Source: Agrococcus lahaulensis DSM 17612 (GTDB taxonomy: Bacteria; Actinomycetota; Actinomycetes; Actinomycetales; Microbacteriaceae). From it: DNA of 64,000 nucleotides. The stretch spans positions 682,001 through 746,000 of the forward strand of contig NZ_AULD01000005.1 of assembly GCF_000425105.1 (NCBI RefSeq). Direction: 5' to 3'. Below are positions 63,287-64,000 of this stretch, piece after piece. Numbering within the stretch: the stretch's first letter is position 1; each line of letters opens with the position of its first letter. Under the pieces are notes generated by a model, which did no database searches, was not told where the DNA came from, and saw nothing but the letters and a program-made list of their open reading frames with translations. Made by a program: the position numbers and the translations under genes.

Positions 63287-64000
63287 TCAGTCCAGGCGCT
63301 CGATGATCGTCGCGTTCGCCATGCCCGCACCCTCGCACATCGTCTGCAGGCCGAAGCGACCGCCGCTGTGCTCGAGCTCGTTCACGAGCGTCGCGAGCAG
63401 CCGCGTGCCGGACGAGCCGAGCGCGTGGCCGAGCGCGATCGCGCCGCCGCGCGGGTTGAGCCGGTCGAGGTCGGCGCCCGTCTCGCGCAGCCACGCGAGC
63501 GGCACCGAGGCGAACGCCTCGTTGACCTCGAACGCGTCGATCTCGTCGATGCGCATCCCGGCGCGGTCGAGCACCTTCGCGGTCGCCGGGATCGGGCCGG
63601 TGAGCATCATGATCGGGTCGTCGCCGACCACCGAGAACGCGACGAAGCGGGCGCGCGGGCGAAGGCCCAGCGCATCCGCCTTCTCCCGAGACATGATGAG
63701 CGCCGCCGAAGCGCCGTCGGTGAGCGGCGACGAGCTGCCGGGCGTGATCTTCCACTCGATCTCAGGGAACCGCTCCGCGTAGCGCGGGTGCTCGAACGAG
63801 GGCGCGAGGCCCGCGAGCCCCTCGCGCGTCGTCGACGCGCGCACGGTCTCGTCGCGCCGGTGCTCGCCCGCGGGCGTCGCGATCGGCATGACCTCGCCGT
63901 CGAAGCGGCCGTCGGCGGCGGCCGCGGCGGCGAGCTCGTGCGAACGCGCCGAGAAGTCGTCGAGCTCGGCGCGGCTGAAGCCCCACCTCGCCGCGATGAG
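63287..64000 (-). CDS. Acetyl-CoA acyltransferase / thiolase (partial)
   Basis: The C-terminal ~237 residues of a thiolase; the 5' part lies beyond the right edge and the frame is open to position 64000. Catalytic-type segments are the histidine in GGAIALGHALGSSGTRL and the cysteine in MCEGAGMANATI; other family features are SSPLTDGASAALIMSRE, and EIDAFEVNEAFASVPLAWLR. It ends 11 bases from the stop of the convergent peroxidase gene. It probably acts in fatty-acid oxidation. Confidence 0.9.
   Translation of the reverse strand, partial: LIAARWGFSRAELDDFSARSHELAAAAAADGRFDGEVMPIATPAGEHRRDETVRASTTREGLAGLAPSFEHPRYAERFPEIEWKITPGSSSPLTDGASAALIMSREKADALGLRPRARFVAFSVVGDDPIMMLTGPIPATAKVLDRAGMRIDEIDAFEVNEAFASVPLAWLRETGADLDRLNPRGGAIALGHALGSSGTRLLATLVNELEHSGGRFGLQTMCEGAGMANATIIERLD

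Noticed and set aside
60211-63330. 1039-codon open frame on the minus strand
   Set aside because: Antisense to the butanediol dehydrogenase, regulator, MFS and peroxidase genes; no recognisable domain and highly repetitive Arg/Glu/Ala composition.

Overview
The window is GC-rich DNA from an actinobacterium. Strong G/C third positions, GTG starts with GTGA/ATGA overlaps, a fused oleBC gene, a SAM-IV-type riboswitch and an abundant GGATGC/GCATCC hexamer together suggest Micrococcales, probably Microbacteriaceae; the genus cannot be fixed from the sequence. I see no rRNA, tRNA, CRISPR array or transposase gene.

Layout. 1-1.6 kb: start of an amino-acid-type solute-binding lipoprotein gene, a double palindromic operator and a divergent LacI regulator. 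1.8-2.6 kb: a decayed EcsC-family gene. 2.6-9.3 kb: a four-gene restriction-like operon on the minus strand (two split N6-adenine methylase subunits, a GIY-YIG/helicase fusion, a DUF262-HNH protein). 9.5-13.2 kb: an NrtR-like regulator divergent from an ADP-ribosylglycohydrolase/phosphatase fusion, an unknown protein and N-formylglutamate amidohydrolase. 13.3-18.1 kb: a macro-like/SIR2 protein overlapping a PD-(D/E)XK-like protein, then three plain accessory genes. 18.3-25.6 kb: an SNF2-like plus UvrD/HelD-like helicase pair and two unknown proteins. 25.6-27.4 kb: a NYN-domain protein, a SAM-IV-type riboswitch ahead of an unknown gene, and another unknown gene.

27.5-32.2 kb: a minus-strand catabolic operon (iron alcohol dehydrogenase, methylmalonate-semialdehyde-type dehydrogenase, SDR) with a divergent LysR regulator. 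32.2-33.3 kb: a Fic protein with palindromic upstream sites. 33.7-37.2 kb: a lactate-type cluster (FMN-dependent alpha-hydroxyacid oxidase, MHS-family symporter, FCD-type GntR) with two TGGTCGAACCA sites. 37.2-45.1 kb: a complete type I Wadjet system (jetABCD) between a VapBC-type and a Phd/RelE-type toxin-antitoxin pair. 47.5-52.4 kb: the oleA-oleBC-oleD cluster for long-chain olefin synthesis; the OleB-OleC linker is built from a dispersed palindromic repeat that has expanded in frame. 52.4-64 kb: mostly housekeeping and stress genes (CtlX-like hydrolase, two cupins, quinone oxidoreductase, flotillin, ArsR/SRPBCC pair, SseB, butanediol-type dehydrogenase, a winged-helix regulator with an MFS exporter, glutathione peroxidase, a partial thiolase).

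The genes fall into a chromosomal metabolic backbone and several accessory blocks rich in nucleic-acid defence and NAD/ADP-ribose chemistry. The least familiar combinations are the split-methylase/GIY-YIG-helicase/DUF262 operon, the macro-SIR2 plus PD-(D/E)XK pair, the coupled SNF2-UvrD helicases, the riboswitch in front of a non-methionine gene, and the repeat-built OleBC linker.
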